Virus record (IMG/VR): IMGVR_UViG_3300009182_000072
Location: 1 to 58,640 of that record
From: a virus
DNA length: 58,640 nucleotides
Reading direction: 5' to 3' (one strand)
Positions within the stretch are counted from its first letter, which is position 1, and every line of letters begins with the position of its first letter. Shown piece after piece: positions 6,997 through 13,428 of this stretch. Under the pieces are notes generated by a model. It did no database searches. It was not told the DNA's origin and saw only the letters and a list, made by a program, of their open reading frames with translations. The translations under genes and the position numbers were made by a program.

Positions 6997-7242
6997 ATGC
7001 CAACATATTTGTTTAGAAATACTGATACAGGTGAAGTGTTTGAAAAGATCATGAAGATATCCGAACTTGATCAATACAAAGAAGCAAACCCCACTCACGA
7101 AAGATATTACGATGGAGTAGCACCAGCGTTTGCTGGAGACCACATAACAATCAAGAAGGACACGGGATTCAAGGAGGTTCTACAAAGAGTCCATGAGAAA
7201 ACACCAGGAAGCCAATTAAATAGACTATCATCGCAACTATAA
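6997..7242 (+). CDS. FmdB-like small protein lacking zinc cysteines
   Basis: 81 residues. MPTYLFRNTDTGEVFEKIM matches the start of FmdB-type zinc-ribbon proteins, where a CxxC pair normally follows MPTYEYRC. Here there is no cysteine anywhere, so it cannot bind zinc in that way. The end, GFKEVLQRVHEKTPGS, also resembles the versions found in T4-like phages. AAGGAGA at 6987-6993 is a strong ribosome-binding site, and CTAAATA at 6973-6979 could be a late-type promoter box. It lies just upstream of phoH, a common arrangement. Role unknown. Confidence 0.65.
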   Translation: MPTYLFRNTDTGEVFEKIMKISELDQYKEANPTHERYYDGVAPAFAGDHITIKKDTGFKEVLQRVHEKTPGSQLNRLSSQL

Positions 7243-7255
7243 GAAAGAGAAACTA

Positions 7256-8020
7256 ATGGCAACTCGTTCAGCTAAAAAAGTAGTAGAAATAAATTATGAT
7301 GAACGTGAGACTAAACCAGTGTCTTCTAATCAACTAAAATTAAGATTAGATAATTTAAGAACTTTCCAACCACTAACAGAAAACCAAAAATTATTCTTTG
7401 ATGCGTATAAACAAGGTGATTACTTTGTAGCATTACATGGTGTAGCTGGTACTGGTAAAACCTTTATTGCACTTTATAAAGCAATAGAAGAAGTACTGGA
7501 TAAATCAAATCCTTTTAATAAAATTATTGTTGTTCGTTCAGCAGTGCAAGGTCGTGAGATTGGTCACCTTCCAGGTGATGTAAACGAAAAGATGGAAATC
7601 TATGAACAACCTTATCGTCAGATCTGCCATCAGTTGTTTGATCGTAAAGACGCATGGGATCGTTTAGAAGAACAAGGTTATATCCAGTTTATTTCTACTT
7701 CCTTTATTCGTGGTATGTCTTTTGATAATGCAATCATTATTGTTGATGAGATGCAGAATTTAACATTTGAAGAAATTGATACAGTTATGACTCGTGTTGG
7801 TCACATGTCTAAAATTCTTTGGTGTGGAGACTATCGTCAGACTGATCTAAATAAACTAAAGAACGACGTTACTGGTATTTTGAAATTCTTTGATATTGCT
7901 CAACACATGAAGTCATTTACTCGGATTGAGTTTACTGTAGATGACATTGTTCGTTCTTCACTGGTTAAAGATTATATCTTGGCTAAATTAAAATTCGAAG
8001 ATTATGAGGATAAACGATGA
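7256..8020 (+). CDS. phoH: PhoH-like ATPase
   Basis: 254 residues with a RecA/superfamily-1 helicase-type ATPase core: Walker A GVAGTGKT (62-69), Walker B IIIVDEMQN with D164 and E165, and motif WCGDYRQTDL as sensor region. PhoH is named as a phosphate-starvation-induced protein in E. coli; phage copies are very common in aquatic myoviruses, and their function is unsettled (RNA metabolism has been proposed). Length suits the phage form. The first 40 residues are a divergent, basic extension. AAGAAAGAGA precedes the start, and it overlaps the endolysin gene by ATGA. Confidence 0.93.
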   Translation: MATRSAKKVVEINYDERETKPVSSNQLKLRLDNLRTFQPLTENQKLFFDAYKQGDYFVALHGVAGTGKTFIALYKAIEEVLDKSNPFNKIIVVRSAVQGREIGHLPGDVNEKMEIYEQPYRQICHQLFDRKDAWDRLEEQGYIQFISTSFIRGMSFDNAIIIVDEMQNLTFEEIDTVMTRVGHMSKILWCGDYRQTDLNKLKNDVTGILKFFDIAQHMKSFTRIEFTVDDIVRSSLVKDYILAKLKFEDYEDKR

Positions 8021-8637
8021 TTACAACAGAACAATTTGCACAATTATTTCCACGCAACCCAGAACCAGAGTTGTGGGCAGAATCTATGCAAGAAGTATTT
8101 CCAACTTATGAGATTAATACACCACAACGTGTTTCTGCATTCTTGGCACAGTGTGGTCATGAGTCTGGTGGTTGGACTACCTTCCAAGAAAACTTAAACT
8201 ATTCTGCACAGGGATTGTGTACCACGTTCAAGAAGTATTTTCCTACACTTGAATCTGCAACACCTTATGCACGTCAACCAGAAAAGATTGCTAATCGTGT
8301 TTATGCAAATCGTATGGGTAATGGACCAGAAGAATCTGGCGATGGTTGGAAGTATCGTGGTCGTGGACCAATTCAGTTGACTGGTAAGAGCAACTATATG
8401 CAATTTGCGCAAGACATGTTTGATGACTGGGAAAATCTTTTCAATAATCCAGACTGGGTTACTGAAGACAAAGACTTTGCACTGATGTCAGCTATCTGGT
8501 TCTGGAATAAAAACAAACTTAATGTTCAAGCAGATGCTGGTGACCTTAAGCTAATGACCAAGAAAATTAATGGTGGTTATCTTGGACTTGATGATCGTAT
8601 TGCACATTATAATGAATGTATAAACCTGTTAGGCTAA
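8017..8637 (+). CDS. endolysin, glycoside hydrolase family 19
   Basis: 206 residues forming a single GH19 (chitinase-like) lysozyme domain. The catalytic acid and base are E49 in CGHESGGW and E58 in FQENLNYSAQGL; the YRGRGPIQLTGKSNY block is the family's substrate-binding signature. GH19 endolysins cut the glycan strands of peptidoglycan at the end of infection. No signal peptide or membrane anchor is visible, so it should need the holin encoded at 20980-21495 (minus strand) to reach the wall. It overlaps phoH by ATGA; the next gene begins immediately after its stop. Confidence 0.92.
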   Translation: MITTEQFAQLFPRNPEPELWAESMQEVFPTYEINTPQRVSAFLAQCGHESGGWTTFQENLNYSAQGLCTTFKKYFPTLESATPYARQPEKIANRVYANRMGNGPEESGDGWKYRGRGPIQLTGKSNYMQFAQDMFDDWENLFNNPDWVTEDKDFALMSAIWFWNKNKLNVQADAGDLKLMTKKINGGYLGLDDRIAHYNECINLLG

Positions 8638-9291
8638 ATGAAAACTTTTATTGATCATGATTTCCCTAAACTCCAACGTGACACTTCCCCCGATGGCACA
8701 CGAGTCTATAAAACACCGACGGGTCGAGCCTATCCAAGCGTCACTACCGTTACAGGACTCCACACAGCAAAAGGAATCGCCGAGTGGAGACGAAGAGTCG
8801 GAAATGAAGAAGCTAACAGAATCAGTTCCCGAGCAAGTGCCAGAGGTACAAGAATCCACTCTCTCTGCGAAGCATATCTCCGCAATGAACGATGTGAACC
8901 TGATATCTTCGATAAAGAGTTATTTGGAAGCATATCACAGTGGCTCGAAGACATAGATAATATACATGCCATTGAAGAACCACTGTACTCAGATTATCTT
9001 GAAGTAGCTGGTACTGTTGATTGCATTGCTGAGTTTCAGGGTAAGTTATCAGTTATCGATTTTAAGACTTCTAGTAAGCCAAAAGATCGTGATGATATCT
9101 ACAACTACTTTATGCAGTGTGCTGCATATTCAGTGGCATTTGAAGAGAGAACAGGTATTCCTATTGGGAGACTTGTGATCATAATGGCAGTTGATAATGA
9201 TGATCCAAGATTGTTCATTGAAAAACGTGACAACTGGATTGGTGGATTTCGTAAACTAAGATTAGATTATAAAAATTTAAAAGGAGTATAA
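8638..9291 (+). CDS. PD-(D/E)XK nuclease, MGME1/RecB-like exonuclease
   Basis: 217 residues. The nuclease core is visible as GTVDCIAEF (D128) followed by LSVIDFKTSS (D141, K143), the RecB-type D...DxK signature, with a QCAAYSVAFEE helix behind it that carries the usual QxxxY. The N-terminal GTRVYKTPTGRAYPSVTTV and ARGTRIHSLCEAYL match the phage and mitochondrial MGME1-type single-strand exonucleases, where the H-x3-E helix completes the site. It probably trims single-stranded or flap DNA ends in replication or recombination. It starts directly after the endolysin stop. Confidence 0.85.
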   Translation: MKTFIDHDFPKLQRDTSPDGTRVYKTPTGRAYPSVTTVTGLHTAKGIAEWRRRVGNEEANRISSRASARGTRIHSLCEAYLRNERCEPDIFDKELFGSISQWLEDIDNIHAIEEPLYSDYLEVAGTVDCIAEFQGKLSVIDFKTSSKPKDRDDIYNYFMQCAAYSVAFEERTGIPIGRLVIIMAVDNDDPRLFIEKRDNWIGGFRKLRLDYKNLKGV

Positions 9292-9292
9292 T

Positions 9293-10135
9293 ATGGCACT
9301 AACAGTCCCAGACGTAAATAATATTGTTCTAGCAAACATTGGTGGGATGCCACAAATTCCAGCAACCACAACAACAGTGGAAGGTAGAACTGTTACACCA
9401 CAAATTTCTACATTGTGTGCACTTGGTCAGGCAATTGCACATCTTTGGGATGCAATTAAATCGGCTCTTAATGCCTTTATGAATGGAATTGATAATTTAA
9501 TTCTCAATCCTTTAAAAGCATTTGCCACAGCTTGTTTGAATGCTATCAATGCTGTATTGACTAAAATAGCTGCTCTCTTAAACGCTGCCAGTACTGCTTT
9601 GCGTGCTGCACTGCAAGCTGTTATTAATGCGTTTAATGCTGCTATTACTGCAATAACAAATATCATCTCTCACATTGGAAGATTGTTGGGTGAAAAACTT
9701 CAGCAACTCTTGGCTTCTTTCACACAGTGTGCTCCACCACAAGTTGGCGCAAAGACTTATAACAAAAGTGATCTCGCAAGTAGTTTAGATCAAAAGCAAC
9801 CTATTATTGATATACAAACTAAATCAGATCTTATCAATACAATATTGGATGATACTAATACAAGTGATGATGAAAAAATTGCTCTATTGAATAGCGCATC
9901 TGGAACTATAACTACACACTCTGGCACGTTAGATGCTGCTGTTGCACATGATGAAGCCAACTTGGCAGAATCCCAACTACAGGCTCAAGGTATTGGTAAG
10001 ATGACTACTTTGGCGAATGCACTAAATAACCCAGTGACTGCTGATTTTGCTACTTCAATTATTAATCCAGCAAGTAGCGATATGATTTCAGGTCTTGCTA
10101 CAGTAATGAATACAAAACCTGTAGTTTTTGTTTAA
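9293..10135 (+). CDS. Ala/Ile-rich amphipathic protein of unknown function
   Basis: 280 residues. Residues about 40-145 form an almost uninterrupted amphipathic or hydrophobic helical stretch rich in Ala, Leu, Ile and Asn (LNAINAVLTKIAALLNAAST is typical), reminiscent of tape-measure or pore-forming segments. The flanks are a polar N-terminal arm (MALTVPDVNNIVLANIGGMP) and a soluble Asp/Ser/Thr-rich C-terminus. No signal peptide. The strong AAGGAG ribosome-binding site at 9281-9286 suggests high expression. It could be a virion or membrane-active protein; I do not recognise the family. Confidence 0.6.
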   Translation: MALTVPDVNNIVLANIGGMPQIPATTTTVEGRTVTPQISTLCALGQAIAHLWDAIKSALNAFMNGIDNLILNPLKAFATACLNAINAVLTKIAALLNAASTALRAALQAVINAFNAAITAITNIISHIGRLLGEKLQQLLASFTQCAPPQVGAKTYNKSDLASSLDQKQPIIDIQTKSDLINTILDDTNTSDDEKIALLNSASGTITTHSGTLDAAVAHDEANLAESQLQAQGIGKMTTLANALNNPVTADFATSIINPASSDMISGLATVMNTKPVVFV

Positions 10136-10153
10136 TTTGTGAAAGGTATTTAA

Positions 10154-10474
10154 ATGATTCCATTATTTGACTATGGTTCTATTAAAGAAGAACATAAATT
10201 AGCTGCAGAAGAATGCGCTAAGATGATTGAACCACATCAATCATATGTAGCTAATCAGATTCGTGAAAGATTTAAGATTGTGGAGCCAGAAAGAATGGAT
10301 CCCGAGAGTAGCGAATTCTATAGAACAGCAAAAGAATTTGGTTTGCATGTAGCAATGCAAGGTCATATGGTTGGACCAGATGGGGTTCAAATACCAATGG
10401 TTATAGTTTGTGCTGAACTACCAAAGTTTGATGAATTTTTGCAGTACTACAAAAAGTTGAACTGCAAAGATTAA
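10154..10474 (+). CDS. hypothetical protein
   Basis: 106 residues beginning MIPLFDYGSIKEEHKLAAEE. Mostly helical and charged in the first 75 residues, with a beta-like end (VQIPMVIVCAELPKFDEFL). A GAAAGG at 10141-10146 serves as ribosome-binding site. It lies between the Ala-rich gene and the tmRNA, and its last codons overlap the tmRNA promoter at 10457. It looks like a conserved small phage protein; no function assigned. Confidence 0.6.
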   Translation: MIPLFDYGSIKEEHKLAAEECAKMIEPHQSYVANQIRERFKIVEPERMDPESSEFYRTAKEFGLHVAMQGHMVGPDGVQIPMVIVCAELPKFDEFLQYYKKLNCKD

Positions 10475-10485
10475 TACGGTATAAT
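10457..10485 (+). promoter_or_regulatory. sigma70-type promoter of the tmRNA
   Basis: TTGAAC (10457-10462), a 17-nt spacer and TATAAT (10480-10485). The predicted start is about 10492, which fits the 5' end of the acceptor piece of the tmRNA. The -35 box lies inside the end of the preceding gene. Confidence 0.8.
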
Positions 10486-10560
10486 TATGTGTAAGTGAAT
10501 GGTTGTTTGAAATTAACCGAAAGGTGTTGCGGACGGGAGTTCGATTCTCCCCACCTCCAC

Positions 10561-10630
10561 CAGAAACATACTAGGTCGTTGAGTTAAAAAGTCGCATGTG
10601 ATGCGCTCAGATTAAAATAGTATGTTTCTG
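10561..10630 (+). repeat. 13-bp inverted repeat closing the tmRNA intervening sequence
   Basis: CAGAAACATACTA (10561-10573) and TAGTATGTTTCTG (10618-10630) are perfect reverse complements. In the precursor RNA this helix stacks almost directly on the acceptor stem (10552-10558 with 10633-10639) and should hold the two pieces together until processing. The enclosed loop can fold further: TGAG (10581-10584) with CTCA (10606-10609), and CGCAT with ATGCG around GTG. The repeat begins within the encoded CCA. Confidence 0.85.
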
Positions 10631-10767
10631 ATGGGGGTGACCAGGTTTCGACGTGGCAATAAGTACGAAGATGGACAACTCGAGACAGATACTCGTTAAA
10701 AGTAAACAAAAGTAAACGCAAACGACTCACAGTTCGCATTGGCAGCCTAAACGCTGACTAGGGTTTC

Positions 10768-10813
10768 GGTAGGTTTCCTCGTAACAGAATAACCTACCAC
10801 TTTTAACTTTTAA
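10768..10813 (+). terminator. possible 3' end hairpin of the tmRNA coding piece
   Basis: GGTAGGTT (10768-10775) pairs perfectly with AACCTACC (10791-10798) around a 15-nt loop, followed by ACTTTTAACTTTT. It may be a tmRNA structural helix, the processed 3' boundary of the coding piece, and a weak intrinsic terminator at once. The large loop and interrupted T run make strong termination uncertain, so read-through into the porin-like gene at 10826 is plausible. Confidence 0.45.
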
Positions 10814-10825
10814 GGGAATTTACAG

Positions 10826-11269
10826 ATGAAGAAAATGATTTTTGTAGCTGCATTAATGGCAGCAGTTTCTGCGCAAGCAGTTGAGTTGGGTATCAATGCA
10901 AGTCGTGATAATGGTAACTCCAATCGTGATGGCGGTGGCTTGACCATCTCTGAAAGTTTCGGTACAACTGGTATCGTAGCTGGTTGGGATCGTTACTCAA
11001 GTGGTACTGAATTGAACAAGTATAGCTTGATGGGCACTTATGATGTTGCTAATTTTGGTAAAGCAGTTGTAGCTGTTAAAGCTGGTGTTGCTTATGTAGA
11101 CCAAAAGAATTCAACTGATGGTTATGCTGGTTTGGTTGGTGTAGGCGTATCATACCCAGTTGCTAAGAAAGTTTCTTTAACTGCAGATTATCGTTATCAA
11201 GCAGGTCAAAGTCGCATTTCTAGTCTAGATGGTGGTGCTGTTTCTGCTGGCTTGAAGTACTCGTTCTAA
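10826..11269 (+). CDS. small outer-membrane beta-barrel (porin-like) protein
   Basis: 147 residues with a clear Sec signal peptide: MKKMIFVAALMAAVSAQA, cleaved after residue 18. The mature part alternates polar and hydrophobic residues in about eight strands with Gly/Asp turns (SLMGTYDVANFGKAVVAVKA, VSLTADYRYQAG) and ends in LKYSF. A C-terminal Phe in an alternating strand is the BAM recognition signal of Gram-negative outer-membrane proteins. The size fits an 8-stranded OmpA/OmpX-type barrel. It follows the tmRNA with AAGGGAA at 10812-10818 as ribosome-binding site. Phage-borne barrels can alter receptor availability or permeability; that role is inference. It looks like a host-derived cargo gene. 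Confidence 0.8.
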   Translation: MKKMIFVAALMAAVSAQAVELGINASRDNGNSNRDGGGLTISESFGTTGIVAGWDRYSSGTELNKYSLMGTYDVANFGKAVVAVKAGVAYVDQKNSTDGYAGLVGVGVSYPVAKKVSLTADYRYQAGQSRISSLDGGAVSAGLKYSF

Positions 11270-11275
11270 TGTTTT

Positions 11276-11776
11276 ATGCTAGGTGTAATACTAGGTAATG
11301 GACCAAGCAAACACTGTTTTGACAGAAATGGTGATTTTGTAATTGGTTGCAACATTCCTGGTGATGCATTTAGCGTTGATGCTACAGTAATCGCTGACGA
11401 AGAAATTGTTTGGATTTTAAAATCAACTCCAAACATTATTCAATGTCCGATTATTGTTAGCACCAAAGCATGGGAAAAGATGAAAGAATTGCGGATTGAT
11501 GATCAGTTTACAATTCTTCATGTTTTCAAACCAAAGGAATGGTATAACGCAGCCCACTATGCTGCGGACTTTCTTTTAGAATTTAGTGCATGTGATGGCA
11601 TAAATATATGGGGATGTGATTCTATATTTCAAGATAACATAGCATCAACCACTGATCAGTTTGTCAAAAAAGAAAACACTGCCGATATGAAGTTTATTAG
11701 AAATTGGCGCAGAATCTGGGATGACATCTTTGATCAAAATCCGAATGTTAATTTTAATGCAATGAGGGTGGATTAA
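11276..11776 (+). CDS. GNGPS-type protein, distantly like DUF115/glycosyltransferase-associated proteins
   Basis: 166 residues. It opens MLGVILGNGPSKHCFDRNGD, the GNGPS loop typical of a phage and bacterial family related to DUF115 (MptE-like) and sugar-transfer proteins. Further on are VIADEEIVWIL, IIVSTKAWE and INIWGCDSIF, suggesting an alternating alpha/beta Rossmann-like fold. No clear Shine-Dalgarno precedes the ATG. It lies 6 nt after the porin stop and overlaps the next start by 1 nt, so the three genes 10826-11958 form a unit. Possibly involved in surface-glycan modification; not proven. Confidence 0.6.
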   Translation: MLGVILGNGPSKHCFDRNGDFVIGCNIPGDAFSVDATVIADEEIVWILKSTPNIIQCPIIVSTKAWEKMKELRIDDQFTILHVFKPKEWYNAAHYAADFLLEFSACDGINIWGCDSIFQDNIASTTDQFVKKENTADMKFIRNWRRIWDDIFDQNPNVNFNAMRVD

Positions 11777-11958
11777 TGAAAACTTTATTTACAATTTTAG
11801 TAATGGCTCTAGCAACAACTGTTTTTGCAGCAGAAAAGAAACCAGAAGCACCAAAGAAAGTTGAAAAGTGCGTTCCTAGCAAAGAAGTAGTTTGCGATAA
11901 AAATCTTCAAGGAAAAACTCGTCCAAAGCCAAAGAAGCAGATAGAAACTACTAAATAG
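11776..11958 (+). CDS. small secreted Lys/Pro-rich protein
   Basis: 60 residues with a signal peptide (MKTLFTILVMALATTVFAAE, likely cut after VFA). The remaining 40 or so residues are strongly basic and Pro-rich with two cysteines (C32, C40) that could form a disulfide in the periplasm. Together with the outer-membrane barrel upstream, it suggests a set of envelope-directed proteins. Its start overlaps the previous stop. Function unknown. Confidence 0.6.
   Translation: MKTLFTILVMALATTVFAAEKKPEAPKKVEKCVPSKEVVCDKNLQGKTRPKPKKQIETTK
11951..11957 (+). promoter_or_regulatory. candidate T4-late-type promoter box
   Basis: CTAAATA followed by GTATAC, near the T4 late -10 element TATAAATA, 70 nt upstream of the gene at 12027. 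Identical heptamers precede several structural genes here. Evidence is motif and position only. Confidence 0.4.
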
Positions 11959-12026
11959 TATACACAGTGGGTTGATGGATCCCAATAAAACCATCTTTTT
12001 TTAACACACACACAAAGGAGAAAATT

Positions 12027-12302
12027 ATGGCAAACCTTACGCCATTTGAAATCCGTCTTGAACTTCTCAAGATGGCAAAAGACATGCTTTCCGAGGAATA
12101 CTATGGTAAGCGTGAAGTAATTAGCAACGACTGGCAAACTAAAGTCGAATCTGCTAAAATCAATGGTGGCACGATTCCTGATCATCCAGGATTCCCTGCT
12201 TACCCAGTAGAAAGCGACATCATTGCAAAGGCGCAAGTCTTGAATGGTTTCGTTTCAAACATCCCCCAAGATACAAAGACTACTAGCAAGAAGTCAACCT
12301 GA
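12027..12302 (+). CDS. conserved small phage protein
   Basis: 91 residues starting MANLTPFEIRLELLKMAKDM. This helix-rich N-terminus is familiar from T4-like phages of aquatic bacteria, where the protein is uncharacterised. The middle has a conserved-looking HPGFPAYPVESDIIAKA, and the tail is basic and polar. An AAAGGAGAAAA ribosome-binding site precedes the start, a candidate late box lies upstream, and an intrinsic terminator follows directly, so it is probably a strongly expressed single-gene unit, perhaps structural. Confidence 0.7.
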   Translation: MANLTPFEIRLELLKMAKDMLSEEYYGKREVISNDWQTKVESAKINGGTIPDHPGFPAYPVESDIIAKAQVLNGFVSNIPQDTKTTSKKST

Positions 12303-12311
12303 TACGGGATT

Positions 12312-12337
12312 GAAAGAGAGCATCCGCTCTCTTTCTT
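12312..12337 (+). terminator. rho-independent terminator
   Basis: GAAAGAGAGC (12312-12321) pairs perfectly with GCTCTCTTTC (12326-12335) around the 4-nt loop ATCC, followed by a short T tract. It ends the gene at 12027. Confidence 0.75.
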
Positions 12338-12356
12338 AACTAATTAAGGAGATACT

Positions 12357-12953
12357 ATGCGAGTGTATTTATACATACTCATACTCATATCAACAATTGT
12401 TGCAATTACATTTGCTGCAACTGCATATCCACAAAATTTTAAATTATTTGACATCCGATACTCTGAACTAACAAAAGAAGCGAAACAACAAGTAGCATGT
12501 TTAGCTGAGAACATCTATTATGAAGCTGGTTATGAACCAGAAGATGGAAAACTAGCTGTTGCTCTAGTCACATTGAATAGGACACAAAGTCCAAAATTCC
12601 CAAACAATATTTGTGGTGTTGTAAAACAGAAAACCAACTCCACTTGCCAGTTTACATGGTTCTGTGAACCAATGAGGTTAAATAAGAATAACATCGCTTA
12701 TGAAAAAGCCATGGAAGTTGCTTTGTTTGCTTATGCAAACTATGAAGTTATAGATGATATAACAAAGGGTGCTCTATATTATCATGCTGACTACGTTAAC
12801 CCAAGATGGAAACTTCAACGAACAACCATAATCGGTCGACATATTTTTTATAAAGAAGGTGGTATACACAATGATGGAAAAACTAAACCTGTCTCTAAAA
12901 GAGGACAGTTCGAGGCACTCGTTCTTTCTCTTGATGGAGGAAGTAACTCTTAA
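12357..12953 (+). CDS. SleB/CwlJ-type cell wall hydrolase
   Basis: 198 residues. An N-terminal hydrophobic segment (VYLYILILISTIVAITFAAT) is a signal peptide or anchor. The hydrolase_2 domain follows: ENIYYEAGYEPEDGKLAVA, with the catalytic glutamate probably E56, then VTLNR, the GVVKQK block, CQFTWFC and LYYHADYVNPRW near the end. Family members are lytic transglycosylases acting on spore cortex or peptidoglycan. With a signal sequence this could reach the periplasm without the holin. AAGGAGATACT is a strong ribosome-binding site. The last 83 nt overlap the start of the ClpP gene in another frame. Confidence 0.85.
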   Translation: MRVYLYILILISTIVAITFAATAYPQNFKLFDIRYSELTKEAKQQVACLAENIYYEAGYEPEDGKLAVALVTLNRTQSPKFPNNICGVVKQKTNSTCQFTWFCEPMRLNKNNIAYEKAMEVALFAYANYEVIDDITKGALYYHADYVNPRWKLQRTTIIGRHIFYKEGGIHNDGKTKPVSKRGQFEALVLSLDGGSNS

Positions 12954-13428
12954 TACTTGTAAGCAAGCAGTTGAGTGGATTCTTGAAGCAAATTTTGCTG
13001 AAGAAACTCCAGAGATGCTTAATTTAATTATTACTAGTCCAGGTGGCGATCTTAATGCTGCGTTTGCATTAGTTGATGTAATGCGTGGCTCTTCAATACC
13101 AATACGAACAGTTGGTCTTGGACAGGTTGCTTCTGCTGGTCTGATGATTTTTATTGCAGGTACAAATGGTCAGCGAATTCTTACACCGAATACTTCTATT
13201 CTATCACACCAATATTCATGGGGTGCGTTTGGTAAAGAGCATGAACTGTTTGCGCAGATTAAAGAATTTGATCTAACTACAAAACGTATGGTATCTCACT
13301 ATAAGAAATGTACTGGTCTTAAAGAAGAACAGATTCGTGAATATCTACTTCCTCCACAAGACATCTGGCTCAGTTCTGCTGAAGCCAAAAAATTAGGATT
13401 ATGCGATGACGTTAAAGATCTTAAGTAA
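12871..13428 (+). CDS. clpP: ClpP-like serine protease
   Basis: 185 residues of the ClpP fold. The catalytic triad is intact: S88 in GLGQVASAGLM, H113 in ILSHQYSWG and D164 in PPQDIWLSSAEAKKLGL. SPGGDLNAAFALVDVM is the substrate-groove and oxyanion-loop block. It lacks most of the N-terminal processing region of bacterial ClpP and starts directly with a beta strand segment. The start at 12871 follows AAGAAGGTGG; GTG at 12859 is an alternative. It should form a barrel with its own copies or with host ClpP and depend on host ClpX or ClpA. With the phage tmRNA 2 kb upstream, it may degrade tagged peptides; a capsid-processing role is the main alternative. Confidence 0.88.
   Translation: MMEKLNLSLKEDSSRHSFFLLMEEVTLNTCKQAVEWILEANFAEETPEMLNLIITSPGGDLNAAFALVDVMRGSSIPIRTVGLGQVASAGLMIFIAGTNGQRILTPNTSILSHQYSWGAFGKEHELFAQIKEFDLTTKRMVSHYKKCTGLKEEQIREYLLPPQDIWLSSAEAKKLGLCDDVKDLK

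Larger units (their letters stand above)
10492..10813 (+). ncRNA. ssrA: two-piece (circularly permuted) tmRNA
   Basis: The acceptor piece comes first (about 10492-10562): T-arm GGGAG-TTCGATT-CTCCC (10535-10551), acceptor strand CACCTCC (10552-10558), discriminator A and encoded CCA (10560-10562). The coding piece follows (10633 to about 10798-10813), starting GGGGGTGACCAGGTTTCGAC. G10633-G10639 pairs with 10558-10552 in a 7-bp acceptor stem whose third pair is G10635-U10556, the alanine identity wobble. A P2-like helix pairs GGACAAC (10673-10679) with GTTGTTT (10502-10508). The resume codon GCA at 10718 opens the tag ANDSQFALAA (10718-10747) with stop TAA at 10748-10750. A final 8-bp hairpin lies at 10768-10798. 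The RNA would rescue stalled ribosomes and tag peptides for proteolysis with host SmpB. Piece ends are estimates. Confidence 0.93.

Noticed and set aside
9287-9292. TATAAT just before the gene at 9293
   Set aside because: No -35 box lies 17 nt upstream, and the sequence is explained by the overlap of ribosome-binding site and stop codon.
10501-10562. A T-arm plus CCA that could be read as the end of a tRNA gene
   Set aside because: No D-arm or anticodon arm precedes it, and the matching 5' acceptor strand lies downstream at 10633; it is the acceptor piece of the permuted tmRNA.
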